NCBI GenBank assembly: GCA_904063045.1 | Contig: CAJFCJ010000001.1 | Span: 1,867,501 to 1,931,500, forward strand | DNA length: 64,000 nucleotides | Direction: 5' to 3' | Source of the DNA: Dimorphilus gyrociliatus | Taxonomy: Eukaryota; Annelida; Polychaeta; Dinophilidae | In this document: positions 1 to 11,713 of the stretch, piece after piece | Numbering within the stretch: the stretch's first letter is position 1 | How the letters are laid out: every line of letters starts with the position of its first letter | The notes under the pieces: model-generated | The model's database searches: none | Told to the model about the DNA's origin: nothing | The model's input: the letters and a program-made list of their open reading frames with translations, nothing else | Made by a program: the position numbers and the translations under genes

Positions 1-1307
1 GCCCACTTTGGTATCAGAAAAGATAATTCGTTAACTATTGGGTATTTATCAGACAAGCAATTAAGTGAATTTAAAGAGTTAGTAACAGGTGCTATTTGGA
101 TAATACGAAATGGGTCAAAATATATTGAAGAATCTATAAAGAGTGAGTGCACTGATGTTCAAGAAACTAATCCGCAACTTACGTACTTTGCCACTGTTCA
201 ATCTGCAAGATCAGTGGTTGGCTTTAAAGATGATGGTACTGTTGTCATCTTTCAAGTTGATGGAAAAACAGGGCAGGAAGGTATGAATCTCTTTGAAGTG
301 GCAGATTTTCTTATTCCTCTAGGAGTAAAAAACGCTATAAATCTTGACGGAGGAGGATCATCATCACTCATCGAAGATAATGTTCTAGTCAATTACCCAA
401 GTGATACCTGCGCCAAATGGAATTGTGAAAGGAAAGTATCCACTATTTTATGTGTACGTGATATTGAAGAAGCAAAATGTCCACGGAACTGCAGTGACCG
501 AGGAATCTGCCGCAATGGGGAGTGTAAGTGTTCATCAAATTGGAAGAGTTATGATTGTTCCCAACTTTTCTGCGGTAAGAAGAACTGTTCGTCAAATGGT
601 CTATGTACTGAATCCGGTTGCTTGTGCTATCCTGGATATAAAGGTTCAGACTGTGATATTTCATGTCCGAAAGGATATTTTGGACTAAATTGTTTGGCCA
701 GATGCCGTTGCTCGAATCATTCCACTTGTGATAAGTCAACGGGTTATTGCGATTGTGATGCAGGCTATCGTGGGTTATCTTGCGACCTACCTTGTCCAAT
801 TGGAAGATTTGGAAAAAATTGCAAGAAAATCTGCTCTTGCTTGGAAACTTGCTCAATTTGTGATAGGCTAAATGGTTCTTGTACAATAACAAGTATTTTA
901 CCCGAAATTGATTCAACGAGCAAATGCTTAATTAATCGTAAAATTTCCAAAGATCATCTTGTTCGTGACTCTTCTGCCGAGCAGAAAATTTATATGATAT
1001 GTGTGATAGCTCTATCTATAGCATTCACTTTATCCATCTCATTAAATATAACTTTATATTGTTTGAAAAAGACATCTAAACTAGATAGAAAAAAGGTAAA
1101 TATATTGATCTCTACTCAGCTTAACCTTTTTAATGTAAGATAAATATTGTTTATTAGAAGAGAATATATAGAAGTCCAAGATTGGTATTATCCTCAAGCG
1201 AAGCTGATAATGAGGACGGTGATTCAGATTTGGATCTTAACGATTTACTGCCTTTGAAAAATGTTAAATTGAATAATGAAAATAATGAATCAAGATTCTT
1301 CCTCTAG
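1..1307 (+). CDS. NAGPA: NAGPA-like phosphodiester alpha-GlcNAcase (uncovering enzyme), 3' part
   Basis: The reading frame is open from base 1, so the 5' end lies outside the window. The first exon here runs to 1095, followed by a 62-bp intron (1096-1157) and a last exon 1158-1307 with matching phase; about 414 residues are visible. The family removes GlcNAc from mannose-6-phosphate tags on lysosomal hydrolases in the trans-Golgi. Seen here: the catalytic-domain hallmark AINLDGGGSSS (near 330-365), then VNYPSDTC and a VSTILCV strand, as in vertebrate NAGPA. A long cysteine-rich stretch (about 475-890) with several EGF-like modules follows, then one membrane segment near 990-1065 and a short acidic cytoplasmic tail. 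The EGF region looks longer than in the human enzyme. It converges on the GPCR gene. Identification is confident; the N-terminal portion cannot be judged. Confidence 0.93.
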
Positions 1308-1598
1308 CTATTTATACTCAGGCTAAAGACAACTAACGAGTGATACATTTTTTTTATGTCTATACATATAGATAAATAGTTTGAATAGAATTGTTTTTCT
1401 TTTGTTGTATTTTTTTCTGTTAGTTTCACTTGTAAATCGTTAATTTTTCTTTAACACGATAGATGCTTTTTTATTCAACTAACAAGAATTAACGAGCTTT
1501 AAACAAGATAAATGCAAAACTTTATAATTGAGACGATACAACGTTAATGCGCTAGTATATACATATTGTCGATTAAGTAAAATCCACATTGATTATCT

Positions 1599-2615
1599 TT
1601 ATATATTACGTTTCCGATTACAAGTTGCGAGTGTGATGTAAGCATCTTTTAATTGACGGTTGAGAAAAGCATAAATAAGAAAGTTCAAACAGCTACCTGC
1701 TAAAGCTACAGCGAAAACAAAATGATAGTATGACGAAGTTAAACTGCCATAATAATCGATTTTATAAGTGATAACTAAAGGCATCCAACTACATAGAAAA
1801 GCCGCAGTTATAACTAGTAGATTTTTTACGAGAGCCATTGTTTTAGAGTTAGTGGATGATTTGTTGCCTGTCTTTCTCGTTTTGTCGTCCTTTGAAACGA
1901 AAGCTCGCCTTGGAGGTACTTCGGATGTTTCGCTGTTGGTTTCTCTAGTTGTTGTGGTTACCGAAGTTTGTCCAATTTTTCGCCGCGAATCGCGAAACTT
2001 TTTCAAGATTTTCCAATAACAAAATAGCATGATATTAAGCGTTGGAAAAATAACCAGGAAATCAGCACAGACGAGTATAAAGAAATAGCTTGGAGGTGAT
2101 TTACTAGCAAAAAGACAAGCTCCAAGCTTTGTATTATAAGTGTACTCGGCCGAAGTATAATAAGGTGGTGTAAAGAGGAGTAAAGCGTATAACCAAGCAC
2201 AAATTGCGCTTCCAAGAGTTTTTTTTGTTGTATAAATTTTTTCGTAAGTATCTCTGGTCCTGCAGATAAGAATGTAACGATTCAACGCAACAAGGCCTAA
2301 AGTTAATACGGATACCATTAGGCACATAAGTGAAATTAGAGCAATAATTCTACAATGAATTTTTTCGTATAAGCCATAATAACCAATCAAAGTATTAGGA
2401 ATAATTATACAGCAAACCAGTAAGTCAGCAATAGCTAGATTTGCCAAATAGATATTAGGAATAGTTCGAAGCTTTTTAAAACTAGCTAACGACGCTAAAG
2501 TTGCAGTATTTCCGACAAAACCAACACAAGCGGCAATACCTAAGTAGATTTTAATAAAAATTATAAACCCACTTGATATATTCTGCTCGTCGGGTAAAAT
2601 GTACCAGTTTGTCAT
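1599..2615 (-). CDS. Rhodopsin-class GPCR, melatonin-receptor/moody-like
   Basis: A single uninterrupted 338-residue ORF starting at ATG 2615. It has seven hydrophobic segments: TM1 with GNTATL, TM2 with LANLAIADLL, TM3 ending in ALNRYILIC (NRY in place of DRY), TM6 with CSWMP, and TM7 with SCLNFLIY in place of NPxxY. The likely disulfide pair is the Cys of KIHCR at the top of TM3 and the Cys of GACLF in loop 2. Intracellular loop 3 is long and rich in Ser, Thr, Arg and Lys. NRY and the SCLN..IY helix 7 are features of melatonin receptors and the related moody/Tre1-type orphan receptors, so that is the closest group I can name; the ligand is unknown. No intron is needed, unlike nearly all neighbours. 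Confidence 0.85.
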   Translation of the reverse strand: MTNWYILPDEQNISSGFIIFIKIYLGIAACVGFVGNTATLASLASFKKLRTIPNIYLANLAIADLLVCCIIIPNTLIGYYGLYEKIHCRIIALISLMCLMVSVLTLGLVALNRYILICRTRDTYEKIYTTKKTLGSAICAWLYALLLFTPPYYTSAEYTYNTKLGACLFASKSPPSYFFILVCADFLVIFPTLNIMLFCYWKILKKFRDSRRKIGQTSVTTTTRETNSETSEVPPRRAFVSKDDKTRKTGNKSSTNSKTMALVKNLLVITAAFLCSWMPLVITYKIDYYGSLTSSYYHFVFAVALAGSCLNFLIYAFLNRQLKDAYITLATCNRKRNI

Positions 2616-2852
2616 TGTTTTTCATTTATTCTAAAGTTTAAATAATTATACTCCTTTCGGCGTTTATCAAACGTATGCTTCAGATTGCGTCTAAACATTT
2701 ATGCATAATTAATTTCATTTAGTATCGAACCTCTAAAGGAACATGATTGGATAAAAATTATGATTGGATGATACTGAGTGCACGTCGATAAAATTAACGT
2801 ATTGACGTTTATCAGGTGTAGAATGTCATTTTTTATTTCACCTATAGTTATG

Positions 2853-3715
2853 TCACTCAATGAAATATGAAAGAAACATAAATAAGATGTGTATATAAAC
2901 TTGATAACTGGTGGACAAACCAAGTGCGTCATTACAGTAGTCGGCTAAACAAGAACAAGTCGTGGAAAAACCACTTTCTACTTCTACCTTGTTACAGGTG
3001 TTGTTATAAAATAAGGAATCAGAACATTTCCTCACTACTATTACTCTTTGTTCACTTTTATCTCCAAATTGTTGACTTATACAACTTCTACCCACGCAAT
3101 AGTCTGTCTTGTTGCCAATACAGTCAGAACATTCAAAACATGTATAATTTTTAGGCAAAGTTACTTGGCTTGCAGGCACAAATAACCTTTCACTATTGCA
3201 GAGGTCTGTAGAGCAGAAACAATATGTGTTTACGATCATATCATTTTTATCGTATTCGGCATTATGAACGCAAACGCTGCCATCTGACGGATAAGTTATA
3301 GTCATATTCCCGTTACTTGTCGCATCTTTTTTCAATTTTTTCAAGTCGGGTGGTAATTTATCTGAGCAAAATCTTTTAGATTCGTCTTTACGGAGTTTTA
3401 ATTGATTTGAAGTTATAATCTTATCCAATTCGGTATAATTTGAGGAACTTGTTAGATAATCTTGAAATTTTGATGACGTATTAAAAAAGCACGTTCGTCC
3501 AACGCACGTATGAAGTGAAATTTTTTCATTACACTCCTTACATTCATAACAAGTATTGTAATAGGAAAATGCTGATCCATTCAGATCTGAGGTTTATATA
3601 TAATTTATAAGATAAAAATATTACACTCAATTAAACTATATTTATAATTTACGTAAATATATTAAATGATCTAAATACCCAATAGGAAGATGAGAATAAA
3701 GAGAAAACTAAACAT
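2853..3715 (-). CDS. Two-domain Ly6/uPAR (three-finger) protein, probably GPI-anchored
   Basis: Two exons. Exon 1 (3679-3715) encodes a start Met and hydrophobic signal peptide (MFSFLFILIFLL). A 92-bp intron follows, and exon 2 (2853-3586) continues in phase, giving 256 residues. Two cysteine-rich repeats are visible: the first begins CYECKECN and closes with CFCSTDLCN, the second begins CFECSDCIG and closes with CSCLADYCN. The xxC..D.CN ending is the hallmark of Ly6/uPAR three-finger domains. The C-terminus is a short hydrophobic run (ILFMFLSYF) right after the second domain, as in a GPI-attachment signal, so an outer-surface protein is inferred. There are several N-glycosylation sequons. 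Its partner is unknown; such proteins often modulate receptors or channels. It lies tandem to the GPCR gene and divergent from the coiled-coil gene. Confidence 0.8.
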
Positions 3716-4267
3716 TATGCTACTTCGATCAGTCTTTCTTCTTTCGCTATAAATAGGGAAGAAAAAAAACTTTTGTAAGCCTAGTGTAGTATATATGTAA
3801 CAAAAAAAAAGTCTTTTGTTCATTCACGTCGATTCGAAACCTACGTATTGATATAAAGTTAAGCCTATATAGTTTCAAGTATTTGTTTAAGGGTTCTAAT
3901 GTAAGACTAATTGTGAAAATTTAAGTAATTTAAAGAAATTAGAAAGAGCGAATTTGTAACCAAAAGTGTTTACGATAAATTAATCAATATCACTACAAAC
4001 AAATAAGAGAAAGGAGGACCGTATCCGCCCGACCGTATCGAATAGCTGCAAAGTGTTTTAAATAAACGACGTTCGATCGGTATTGTTCTTTCTACTCGAC
4101 ATGGACTGCAAGCCATTGTTGACGGGGCGTCAAGTAACGCCATACATTTCCTTTTTTTACTGTTTCCTCTACGTACGTACGGAGTTCTATTCGTTAAAAT
4201 TGCTGTCAAATAAGAAAGTAATAATAGAAAAAACTTGCTACCCAAGAGATCGTATTTTGTTTGAAAA
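3716..4267. other. Divergent intergenic region, Ly6-like / coiled-coil gene
   Basis: About 550 bp between the start of the Ly6-like gene (-) and the start of the coiled-coil gene (+). It probably carries both promoters. Short ORFs here on both strands lack a good start codon or family resemblance. I see no repeat or RNA gene. Confidence 0.5.
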
Positions 4268-5566
4268 ATGTTCGATTTAACGGATAGTGAAATACGGCAA
4301 TACTTTCATGCTTTTTACGTAAGTAATCGATCAAGAATTATTGAACCAGCCAGTCTATCTAATAGACGGAGAGATTGCTTAAGATTAAAAACTATATATA
4401 CTATGTTAATAATTGGCCAGTGTATTATATATATTGTATTGCTGTTCCTTTTTATTAACTTTCTGATATGTTAACAGACCGATCCACTGAAAATGGCTTC
4501 ATCTAATAGGGCTTGTCAAAATGATCTAATACATAAACAATTGAATGCATTTGAGAAATTAGTAAACGCTGCAATAAATTCATTCTCAAAGGAACGACTC
4601 GTTCATTTGTTACGCTTGTTATTAAAGAAAACAGCCCATGTTGGAAGGCAATTGAATTCGCTAAAGTCATTAAGAAAGCACATCGAAGCCCTTGGTGATT
4701 CTCCTGATGATGATAAGATACGTTCTCATATGGACTCATTCTTTCAGGATGTAAGGTACAGCAAGCAACTTAAAGAATATTTCGATGACCGTATATATCT
4801 ACCTCTTAAAACGTATTTTCCTGTTCCTCCAAATGTTCCTAATATGGCCGGAATACAAGAAGATCTGCGTAATGGTGTTGCGTTAAATTTAAGCAAATGT
4901 GCCGAGCAGCTGAAGTTTATTAATAACCAATGGCAAAATCTTTTGGAGTTCGACGAAATACAAGCTTCCTACTTAGATCCAGACACAACTTACGAATTAA
5001 AAGATTTAGGGGATTGTTCTAATTTTGAAAGATTAGCTCGTCTTGTCCCTGATTGTCTAATTAAAGCTTTTAAGTCTCACCAAATCTCCAAGACTTGGTG
5101 GATTCAGGCGGATAAAGTAGTGAAAGAGCGTGTAGCTCTTCAGAATAATGTTAAAAATCTTGAATATCAACTCATCAGGGATGCCGAAGAGATTACTGAG
5201 TTACGAAAAGGGCTTGACGAAGTTGACGAGGAAGAAAAACTTGTTGAGAAGCTTAAGCATGAATTTGACGAATTAGAAAAGCGATGCGAAGTGAATGATG
5301 ACAGCGTTCTATCCTATGAACGCTCTATAATTTGTGAAGATCTCGACTTTCACCTCCGTCTGCTACCCGACATGATTAGACATAGAGGTGCTACTGAGGC
5401 GAAAATATTTGATTTAGAAAGACAAATTGATGACAACAAATATAGAAAAGAATCGGCTCTTGTTCAATTAGAACACATAGAACAGATAGAAAAAGAGAGT
5501 ACAAGAAAGCCTAGTGCTTTGAAAAAACAATCAAAAATTCCCGTTAGAAAATCTGTTCACAATTAA
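4268..5566 (+). CDS. Unrecognised coiled-coil protein
   Basis: The model is exon 1 at 4268-4318 (17 codons), a GT-AG intron 4319-4477, and exon 2 at 4478-5566, all in phase 0, giving 379 residues. The long frame also has an internal ATG at 4493, so the short first exon is probable rather than certain. The protein is soluble, with no signal peptide or membrane segment. The N-terminal 200 residues are mostly helical and rich in Leu and Lys. From about residue 215 there is a charged heptad region (EEKLVEKLKHEFDELEKRC and onward) typical of coiled coil, and the end is basic (KKQSKIPVRK). I considered spindle or augmin-type subunits but saw no diagnostic motif, so no function is given. Its stop codon overlaps the stop of the convergent GST gene. 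Confidence 0.75.
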
Positions 5567-6427
5567 TCTTTATTAAATTCTCTTATTAAAGTATAATGAA
5601 ATTTGTGAACTTTCGACCAGTTTTCTTGCATTTTCACTCGTTTTAACCAGCTGAAGACTTTAGGCCACATTTCTAAATTGAATCCGCAGCCTTCGGCTTG
5701 AATAATAACGCTGGCTATATAAGAATCTGCTATAGTTAGAGAGTTTCCAGTAACATAGCGACTATTAGACAGATAACCGGTTTCTAAGGCCTCGAGGTGT
5801 CTGCTGGCTTCTCTTAATCCTTTCTCGACCAGTTTTTCATTGGCATCTTCATTAAGTAATGTAAAATCTTCTAATATTTGAGGATAGGCGAATGTAAAAC
5901 CAATTGACCTGTGTAGTTCTACATCAGCCCAACATATTAGGGAATCTGTGAGAGCTCTTGCTGTCGCATCCTCTCCATAACCAGCCCACTTTCCATATGA
6001 TTCGGCCAAATATCGTAAAATAGCTGGCCCTGATACAACTCTGACAGAGCCATCAACTAAGAAAGGAACCTCTCTAACAGTTTCGTCCGATGTGTCAACT
6101 TCGATTATTTCATGATATATATCGTTCTGCGCAAAATAGAAAAAAGTAAATCAATTGTTTTAACGATTCATATATCAAAACCGGGATAATAAATAGCTGC
6201 GTGATAATATACAACTTACAGTTATTAAATACATCCAAACAATCCGGCAGGCAGGATTCAAGCGTAATATATATAATTTAACTGGAGCACTCAAAACCTT
6301 ATTAATAAGGTACGATCGTTTTGGATCATTATCTGGACGGTTCGTTCGACTATTCCAGCATCTAATAAATAATTTATATTATTAGTAATTTAGGTTATTT
6401 CAGATTTAATGTCTTCAATTACCCCAT
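5563..6427 (-). CDS. Glutathione S-transferase, theta-like
   Basis: Main exons are 6220-6361 and 5563-6126, with a 93-bp intron and phase 0. The N-terminal thioredoxin-like half contains KLYILRLNPACR and VPFLVDG followed by SGPAILRYLAE, the cis-Pro strand and glutathione-contact region of GSTs. The helical C-terminal half includes the conserved N-capping stretch LTIADSYIAS. Exon 6220-6361 has no in-frame ATG; the only good solution I found is a 5-nt exon ATGGG at 6423-6427 joined across a 61-bp intron (6362-6422). This gives an intact 236-residue frame. That start is tentative. A roughly 27-residue extension precedes the GST fold. The order of strands and the short loop before VPFLV resemble theta-class or related GSTs; the substrate cannot be read from sequence. 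It is tail-to-tail with the coiled-coil gene. Confidence 0.8.
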
Positions 6428-6551
6428 ATCCTAAGACGCCACAGCAAAACTATATTTGCATAGTGATACAACACTTGTAGACCTTGAGAGAAGAAAAAGC
6501 GATTTACCTATGAATAGTAGAAAATAGAAAAGAGTTAGTAAGTGTTGACAG

Positions 6552-7537
6552 TTATCGATTTCTGGCATACTTAATCGCGAAAGTCTCCTCGAATAAATTC
6601 CGAATGATCGAACTGAAATCACTAACATTCAAGCTATCTGCCGAATTTTGATTGGGTAGGTTGTTAGAGTTTATATTCTTCAGAAAATCCATTACGCTCT
6701 TACGTGCCTTTTGACACTGTTTGGCTATTGTTGTTTTGTCACCATTCGCTAATGATATTAAAAAAATCGATATATTCAGTAAAAAGATTATCAATCCCAA
6801 AGAAATATACCTGAGGCTATTTTTTGAGAGACTAAGTTGCGTAAAATATTATCTCCTTGATGCAGTAAGTTACATTTATTGATTCGACGACTCTCCTCTT
6901 TCAACTTGTTATCTTCATCCGACGTGTCCTTGACAGGATTTTGTAAAGCAATTTCAAGGGTATTAAGAAATTCTTTATCATCGATAACAGCTGATTCTAA
7001 AGAATACTTTTCCCACGAGGAGCTATAGTTTGGCCATTCGAAGTTCTTTGACATTCTTTGTAAAGTCTCCTCCGATACTGGCTTATCTCGATGAAGGTTT
7101 CTTTCTAAGCATATATCTAATTTAGAATTGAGAAAAATCTGCATATATGCTGATCCATACAATTTTGCCAATTGATAATATTCATATCTCATACTTCTAT
7201 AGAATAGGTTATCATCAATGACTACACCTATTTTACGACCAGTTTGTAACACTCCCATAATCTTTTTTATTAGGCTTGAATCAGTATCGAAGATATCATA
7301 ACTACTCATCAAACATCGATGAAAGCATTTATTGACATCATCCCACACTCTCTTCCTTTCTTCTTTCCACTTATTTTGATCAAAACACGCTGGATCAACA
7401 ATATCATCGAATTCAATATGAACAAACTCCAAAGAAGTTTTCTTAAATAAATCACTATCGGTTGAACAAATTTGCCGGGAGAAACTAGTTTTTCCTGAGG
7501 CTGGCAATCCACAAACGCAAATTATAATTGAAATCAT
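6552..7537 (-). CDS. PSTK: L-seryl-tRNA(Sec) kinase
   Basis: Two exons: 6811-7537 and 6552-6748, with a 62-bp intron and phase 1, giving 307 residues from ATG 7537. PSTK phosphorylates Ser-tRNA(Sec) so that SepSecS can make selenocysteinyl-tRNA. The N-terminus holds the Walker A motif CGLPASGKTSFSR. It is followed by the family signatures FDDIVD, IDDNLFYRSMRYEYYQLAK and FLNSKLDICLERN, all matching vertebrate PSTK in order. The C-terminal exon is a charged helical segment as in the human protein, which is a little longer. Its presence means this species very likely keeps selenoprotein synthesis. It is divergent from DIMT1 over a 462-bp gap. Confidence 0.93.
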
Positions 7538-7999
7538 GAAGGAAACTTATAGACCATCACTTGAAATTAATTCCCATGAGAAATTATTTGCTTTTTTACG
7601 GCCCCTCGAGAAAATGAACTACTCTCTTTATCCAATCGAATAGAGCAATCATAATAACTTGTTTCGAATTCTCGAGTGTGCTCAGAACAAAAGGATTACG
7701 CCTTATTTTCTTCCTATATCGTGATATCACCCAACATTAAATGCAGTAGACATCTATTTTATTGAAAGATTGCTTTCAAATTACGATTTTATTTACCCAA
7801 ACCAATTTCAATAGCAGTTTCAATATTCTTTTAAATGTTCAATGTCTTTGTTCTTATTTCAAAAGATTACAATTTCGCAAGTTTCCTAAAAAAATTGACA
7901 CCAGCAAAATAAACTGGTAATGTCAATCAGTATATTTCGCTGAGGATCCTCGTGTTCCTGTTTTGATTATCGAGTTTATAAATTTAAAAAAGCTCCATA
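7538..7999. promoter_or_regulatory. Divergent promoter gap, PSTK / DIMT1
   Basis: 462 bp separate the two start codons, so both promoters should lie here. No clear TATA box or tandem repeat is visible. Promoter function is inferred only from gene orientation. Confidence 0.4.
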
Positions 8000-9339
<1,340 letters not shown>

Positions 9340-9533
9340 ATATCTTTATTGAATAATTGTTATTTTACTAATGAAAATCTTGTATTTCTTTAAAAGAAAT
9401 CTCATTAATTGATTGTGTAAAAAAGAAAAAGAAAGTTCTCTAGTAAGAAAATGAAGAAATTTTAAAAAACAAACAAACAAACAGAATATAAAACATTCCT
9501 TGGAAATTTCAATTAAAAACGAGTCAATCTAAT

Positions 9534-11055
9534 CTATTTAGATGTCCGAATAGCTCTTTCAACTAGCCAAGAAAGGCCTTCAGCTATGCCAGCAAGTGTA
9601 AAAGTATCACAGTTTTGCACTGACCAAGGTTTTCTAAGTTTATGTAATTTTAGCAGTCTAGCTACTTTTATACATGGTATACGCTCTACTTGAACACTAG
9701 GTATACAGGATAAAATTAATACAGGAAATGCAGGCAGAGACCATAAATCGTGCAACATGGCATTTAGCTCTATTTGACCGTTACTGACATCTTGTTCGCA
9801 ACCTTTCGTAGCATCCACCACAAAGATGAAAGCGTCAACATTTCGACAAACTTCACGAATGGCCCTATGTACTTCGTAAACACCTTTTTGTCGTTCTTGG
9901 TTGTCAAACAATCTGTTATTTTTTAACCTTTCTTCATTTTTATTGCCATATTTTTCTCTTTCCATCTTTGATGCTGAGTAGAGAGTTATGAGATTAAAAG
10001 TACAATTTGTCGAGGGACTATTCATCCTCATTGTGAAACCAGAACCGCATCCTTCAAATTGACCGGGGAACATTCCAAGACTTTCGAAAACATCGCGTCT
10101 GTTCAACATTTGTTGGACAATACCGCTGGTAGACGTCTCTAAACCTGGGCCAAACATTGCAATCTTGGGAATCTTTTTGGGTAACATTGACCGAATTATT
10201 GAAGAAAATTTTCGTAGTGAATCATTTTGATTGTTAATTAAGCGACTTGATTCCGGTGAACATCTTAAATAGCTGGTTGGGAAATAAATCAAATAAAGAA
10301 TACATTTATCTGAATCAGGATAAAAGACAGCTTTCCGTAGCTGTTCGACAATTTTAATGGTATTAAATGAAACTGAAAGTAGGCCTCTTACTCTTTATTA
10401 TGACTAAATCAAGGAAGAGTATGCTATATAGCTTATTTATTAAAAAGGATTGTCTAAATAAATACCAGATAAATCAGTATGAAATTAAACTTGATGGCTA
10501 TACACTTATTTCATTATTTTAGCCTGGATTGCGCAATCATATAACCACTTACATTTCTTTAGCAGTTAGCTCTTCATTTCTGGTTGAATTCGTTAATTCT
10601 TCAGCTTCCTGATTATTAGAATATATGTCTGGATGAGTCGAATGCTGAATAGTTTCCCAACTTTCCATATCTCTGAGGAGCATGTTCTTCCATAATATTT
10701 CATCATTACAAAGTCTATTCCAGTTTCTACAACTGGCTGATATGTGACAAACAGTCTTAGCGTCTAGTAGCGAGAAAATGTATAATTGAATCGGAATTGG
10801 CAGATCGTGAAAAGTTGTCGTGAGACTATCATAGCCTTTTCTAGGCTGTTGATAATCGTCATCGATTTCTACTTCCTCTCTGTTTTTATTGAAAAATTGC
10901 TGCAATCCACCCATCATGATTTGTCGTCCACCATCAATTTTTGTCGAATATATATTAAACAACTGTCCAATGCTGGTGGATATAAAACTATTCAATGTTT
11001 CATCAACCTTGTTTCTGAAATTCATAATTGATTGATTATTTACTAAAACCGGCAT
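9534..11055 (-). CDS. FBXO4: F-box only protein 4 (SCF substrate receptor)
   Basis: The first exon (10553-11055) contains the F-box: FHDLPIPIQLYIFSLLDAK followed by SASCRNW and EILWKNML, which would bind SKP1. The second exon (9534 to about 10386) carries the small-GTPase-like domain of FBXO4, with PKIAMFGPGLETSTS, then FEGCGSGFTMRM, LITLYSASKMERE, VDAFIFVVDA and FPVLILSCIP. In vertebrates FBXO4 recognises TRF1 (and reportedly cyclin D1) for ubiquitination. The 5' edge of exon 2 is ambiguous: acceptors after 10387 or 10393 both keep phase, but neither has a good pyrimidine tract, so a small extra exon is possible. The model length of about 451 residues exceeds human FBXO4 (387), partly through a longer linker. 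Divergent from the polycystin-like gene. Confidence 0.9.
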
Positions 11056-11106
11056 AATTTCGCATTTAATATCTTTAAGACGATTGACAAAAATTTAAAA
11101 CTACGA

Positions 11107-11178
11107 ATGCCTAACTTTTCTGCATTATTGGTCATTTTTATATGCTTGATCAGCTTAGTTTACGTTTATTCCTCCAGC
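11107..11178 (+). CDS. Possible signal-peptide exon of the polycystin-like gene
   Basis: ATG 11107 opens a 24-codon stretch (MPNFSALLVIFICLISLVYV, then Ser-rich) that looks like a cleavable signal peptide and ends at a possible donor GTGTAA (11179). An acceptor at 11706-11707 would continue in phase 0 into the codons just before ATG 11714. A signal peptide would suit the outside N-terminus expected before the first membrane segment of a polycystin-1-type protein. The 529-bp intron is longer than most here, the donor is weak, and no family resemblance can be tested in so short an exon. Confidence 0.35.
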
Positions 11179-11713
11179 GTGTAAATCGAAGGCGCAATAT
11201 CCGGTCTATAGATGACGCTGCAGTCGTTAGCGGGAAAATATTTTGAAAAAAAGAAACAAAGGAATGAATTAACACTCCATCTTGCGTATATAGAATTCAT
11301 AAAATTATGCTATTACATAAATTCTATTTAACGCGTTTTATTTCCATTTAACAGCTTTTGGAAATAGATTAATTAAAGTATAAGTATAGTTTATTTATAA
11401 TAAAGCCCTCTGGCTAAAAGATTTTCACGAATCCATATGTAAATAGATGGTTGCAGCTTGTACAAACAGAAGGCAATTTTTTTCGAATATAATACAAATA
11501 GTGTATACTTTAGTTAGTATACGTTGGAAATTAATTTCTTGCTAAGATCATATTCCGCATGGATATTATTTCCAGAGAAATCCTTCTTCCTCTTGGATGA
11601 TTTAGTTAAAAAAGCAAAATAAACACAAGAATTTTTTTTCATCAGTTAAGTTTATTCTTGCACGGAAATAATAATAATGACAAAAATAACATATTTAAAA
11701 TATATAGAACGGT

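Noticed and set aside
443-916. 157-residue minus-strand ORF
   Set aside because: It is antisense to the NAGPA EGF-coding region, has low-complexity composition and no domain.
3970-4245. Minus-strand ORF with a hydrophobic start resembling a signal peptide
   Set aside because: It begins at TTG, not ATG, and a better signal-peptide exon with matching phase exists at 3679-3715.
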